Shown piece after piece: positions 6,173 to 7,185 of a stretch of 7,185 bases of DNA. The position numbers and the translations under genes are program-made. Positions within the stretch are counted from its first letter, which is position 1; the number at the start of each line of letters is the position of its first letter. A model generated the notes under the pieces. That model was not told the origin of the DNA. It searched no databases and worked only from the letters and a program-made list of their open reading frames with translations. Origin of the DNA: Verrucomicrobiota bacterium (GTDB lineage Bacteria; Verrucomicrobiota; Verrucomicrobiia; Limisphaerales; JAEYXS01); the NCBI GenBank assembly GCA_021156225.1, contig JAJNBN010000319.1, positions 1 through 7,185 of the forward strand, read 5' to 3'.

Positions 6173-7087
6173 ATGGCCTCAAAACGGACAGAGACACGTT
6201 TTCAACGTGATGAGACGGTGGCGCGTGGCCTGCAACGGTTTGCTGCCTTGCAGCACAAACAGGCGGCTCAGGCGGCGAATGCCCTTCGCGATCCAGCGGA
6301 ATCCATTCATAGAATTCGCCTCACATTCAAATTCCTTCGTGCCCTACTGAAGCTAACCCGGGTGGTGACGGGTGAGCGATTCAGCCGCTATGAGAATGCC
6401 CGCTTGCGCCAAGCCGCCCTGGCCTTGTCTCCCTGGCGCGATGCCACGGTCATCGAGCAGACCCTTCATAAACTGAGTGAACGCATGCCGAAGGAATCAA
6501 GGCAGGTCATGCATGACGCTGTGCTCCAATGGTAGAAGCGGCATCACAGCCAAGCCACCCTCAAATACCCGCTTAAAACAGCCCTGCGCGATGCGCTCAT
6601 CGCATTGAAAGAATTCCAGCGGAATTTGGCCACTAAGAAACAGGGGCAAGGTGGCTGGGATGAAATCGCAAAGGGTCTCAAAAAGTCCTATCGTAAAGCC
6701 CGGGCATCGCTGCGTCTGGCGGAGGCATCCGGAGTAGATGAATCCTTTCACGAAGCCCGCAAGCGCGTGAAGGACCTGTTCTATCACGTCACACTGGTCG
6801 AACTGGCCGACCCGGAAAAGCTGCCCGAATTGCAAAAACGCCTGCTGAAGTTGCAAGGGTTGCTGGGCAAAGACCACGATGTCGCCATCGCCCGTGAAGT
6901 CCTGCTGCACGCAAAAACCGACCATGTGAAAGCTTACGAAGCGGCCCTGAAAAAACTGCGTGAACGCACGGACACCCTGCGCAAAAGAATTCATCGGCAC
7001 GCCGACCGACTGTTTGATGCCGATACGAAAGCGCTGTTGCGCAAAGCCGGAGAAGAGCTGAAGAAATGGCCGCTGGCAGCCGCTTAA
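6173..7087 (+). pseudogene. CHAD-domain protein interrupted by one in-frame TAG
   Basis: CHAD proteins are helical bundles with conserved histidines and basic residues that bind inorganic polyphosphate. From ATG 6173 (stops lie just upstream in frame) the gene reads 120 codons, meets TAG at 6533-6535, and continues in the same frame without another stop to TAA at 7085, giving 304 residues if the TAG were a sense codon. Both halves of the domain are recognisable: IHRIRLTFKFLR (45-56) and SPWRDATV (86-93) before the TAG, FHEARKRVKDLFYH (192-205) and LLGKDHDVAIA (230-240) after it. The sequence on each side (VLQW, then KRHHSQATLKYPL) is continuous helical protein, so only one codon is affected. 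CAG or TGG to TAG by one transition is the simplest origin. The second half has no ATG near its start, only TTG 6605, so independent expression is doubtful. No CYTH domain is attached. Confidence 0.9.
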
Positions 7088-7185
7088 CTGGCCATGGCCG
7101 CTTCCCATTTTCGGAGCCGCGCCAGGATCACCACCTTATGCTCGACGGGCACCGACGGGGCTTCCGTCAGCATTCGCCAGAGCCG
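7084..7185 (-). CDS. Possible C-terminal end of an unidentified minus-strand gene
   Basis: From the right edge, one minus-strand frame is open for 33 codons and ends at TAA 7086-7084, finishing in KWEAAMAS. It includes the protein-like EHKVVILARLRKW, which could be an amphipathic helix. The other two minus-strand frames close within this stretch. Its stop would overlap the CHAD stop in the shared tetranucleotide TTAA, in convergent orientation. I do not recognise the family. All three plus-strand frames are also open here, so the call rests on composition and stop placement only. Confidence 0.35.
   Translation of the reverse strand, partial: RLWRMLTEAPSVPVEHKVVILARLRKWEAAMAS

Noticed and set aside
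6533..6535. Pyrrolysine or selenocysteine insertion in the CHAD gene
   Set aside because: Selenocysteine uses TGA, not TAG. CHAD proteins have no catalytic site needing pyrrolysine, and nothing in the window encodes pyl functions. A point mutation or base error is simpler.
7090..7099. 10-bp palindrome GGCCATGGCC just after CHAD
   Set aside because: It has no flanking T-tract or second copy, and a palindrome this short in GC-rich DNA is likely by chance.

Overview
This 7.2 kb window looks like a chromosomal segment from a member of the PVC superphylum, most probably a verrucomicrobial lineage. This is an inference from four things: a secreted FGly-type sulfatase, a secreted beta-propeller protein with terminal EF-hands, moderately high GC, and the near absence of Shine-Dalgarno sequences. 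No rRNA, tRNA, CRISPR array, transposase, integrase or phage gene was found.

Left half (minus strand, transcribed right to left): a VOC-family metalloprotein (3800 to 3396), a HAD-family phosphatase or phosphoglucomutase-like enzyme (3279 to 2629), argininosuccinate synthase argG (2524 to 1374), a clear intrinsic terminator (1351-1316), and then a secreted type I sulfatase (1259 to 1, cut by the window edge). The argG gene is broken. About 30 codons, including the strongly conserved GKGNDQ-type substrate-binding segment, are missing at about 2198/2199, and the join is out of frame. No frameshifting could restore the lost residues.

Right half (plus strand, diverging from the VOC gene across a 160-nt gap): a secreted sialidase/GH43-like beta-propeller with two C-terminal EF-hands (3961-5235), a secreted alpha/beta-hydrolase esterase (5312-6121), and a CHAD-domain protein (6173-7087) split by one in-frame TAG codon. 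A short open minus-strand stretch at the right edge may be the end of another gene that converges on CHAD.

The sulfatase, propeller protein and esterase are all predicted exported and fit a saprophytic, polysaccharide-degrading lifestyle. They are not one operon, and no substrate can be read from the sequence. The VOC, HAD and ArgG genes share a direction but have gaps of about 100 nt and no obvious common pathway. No convincing new multi-gene system was found. The points most worth checking are the two gene lesions (argG deletion, CHAD amber codon), which could be real decay or consensus errors, and an inverted, roughly 10-nt-periodic repeat at 3299-3373.
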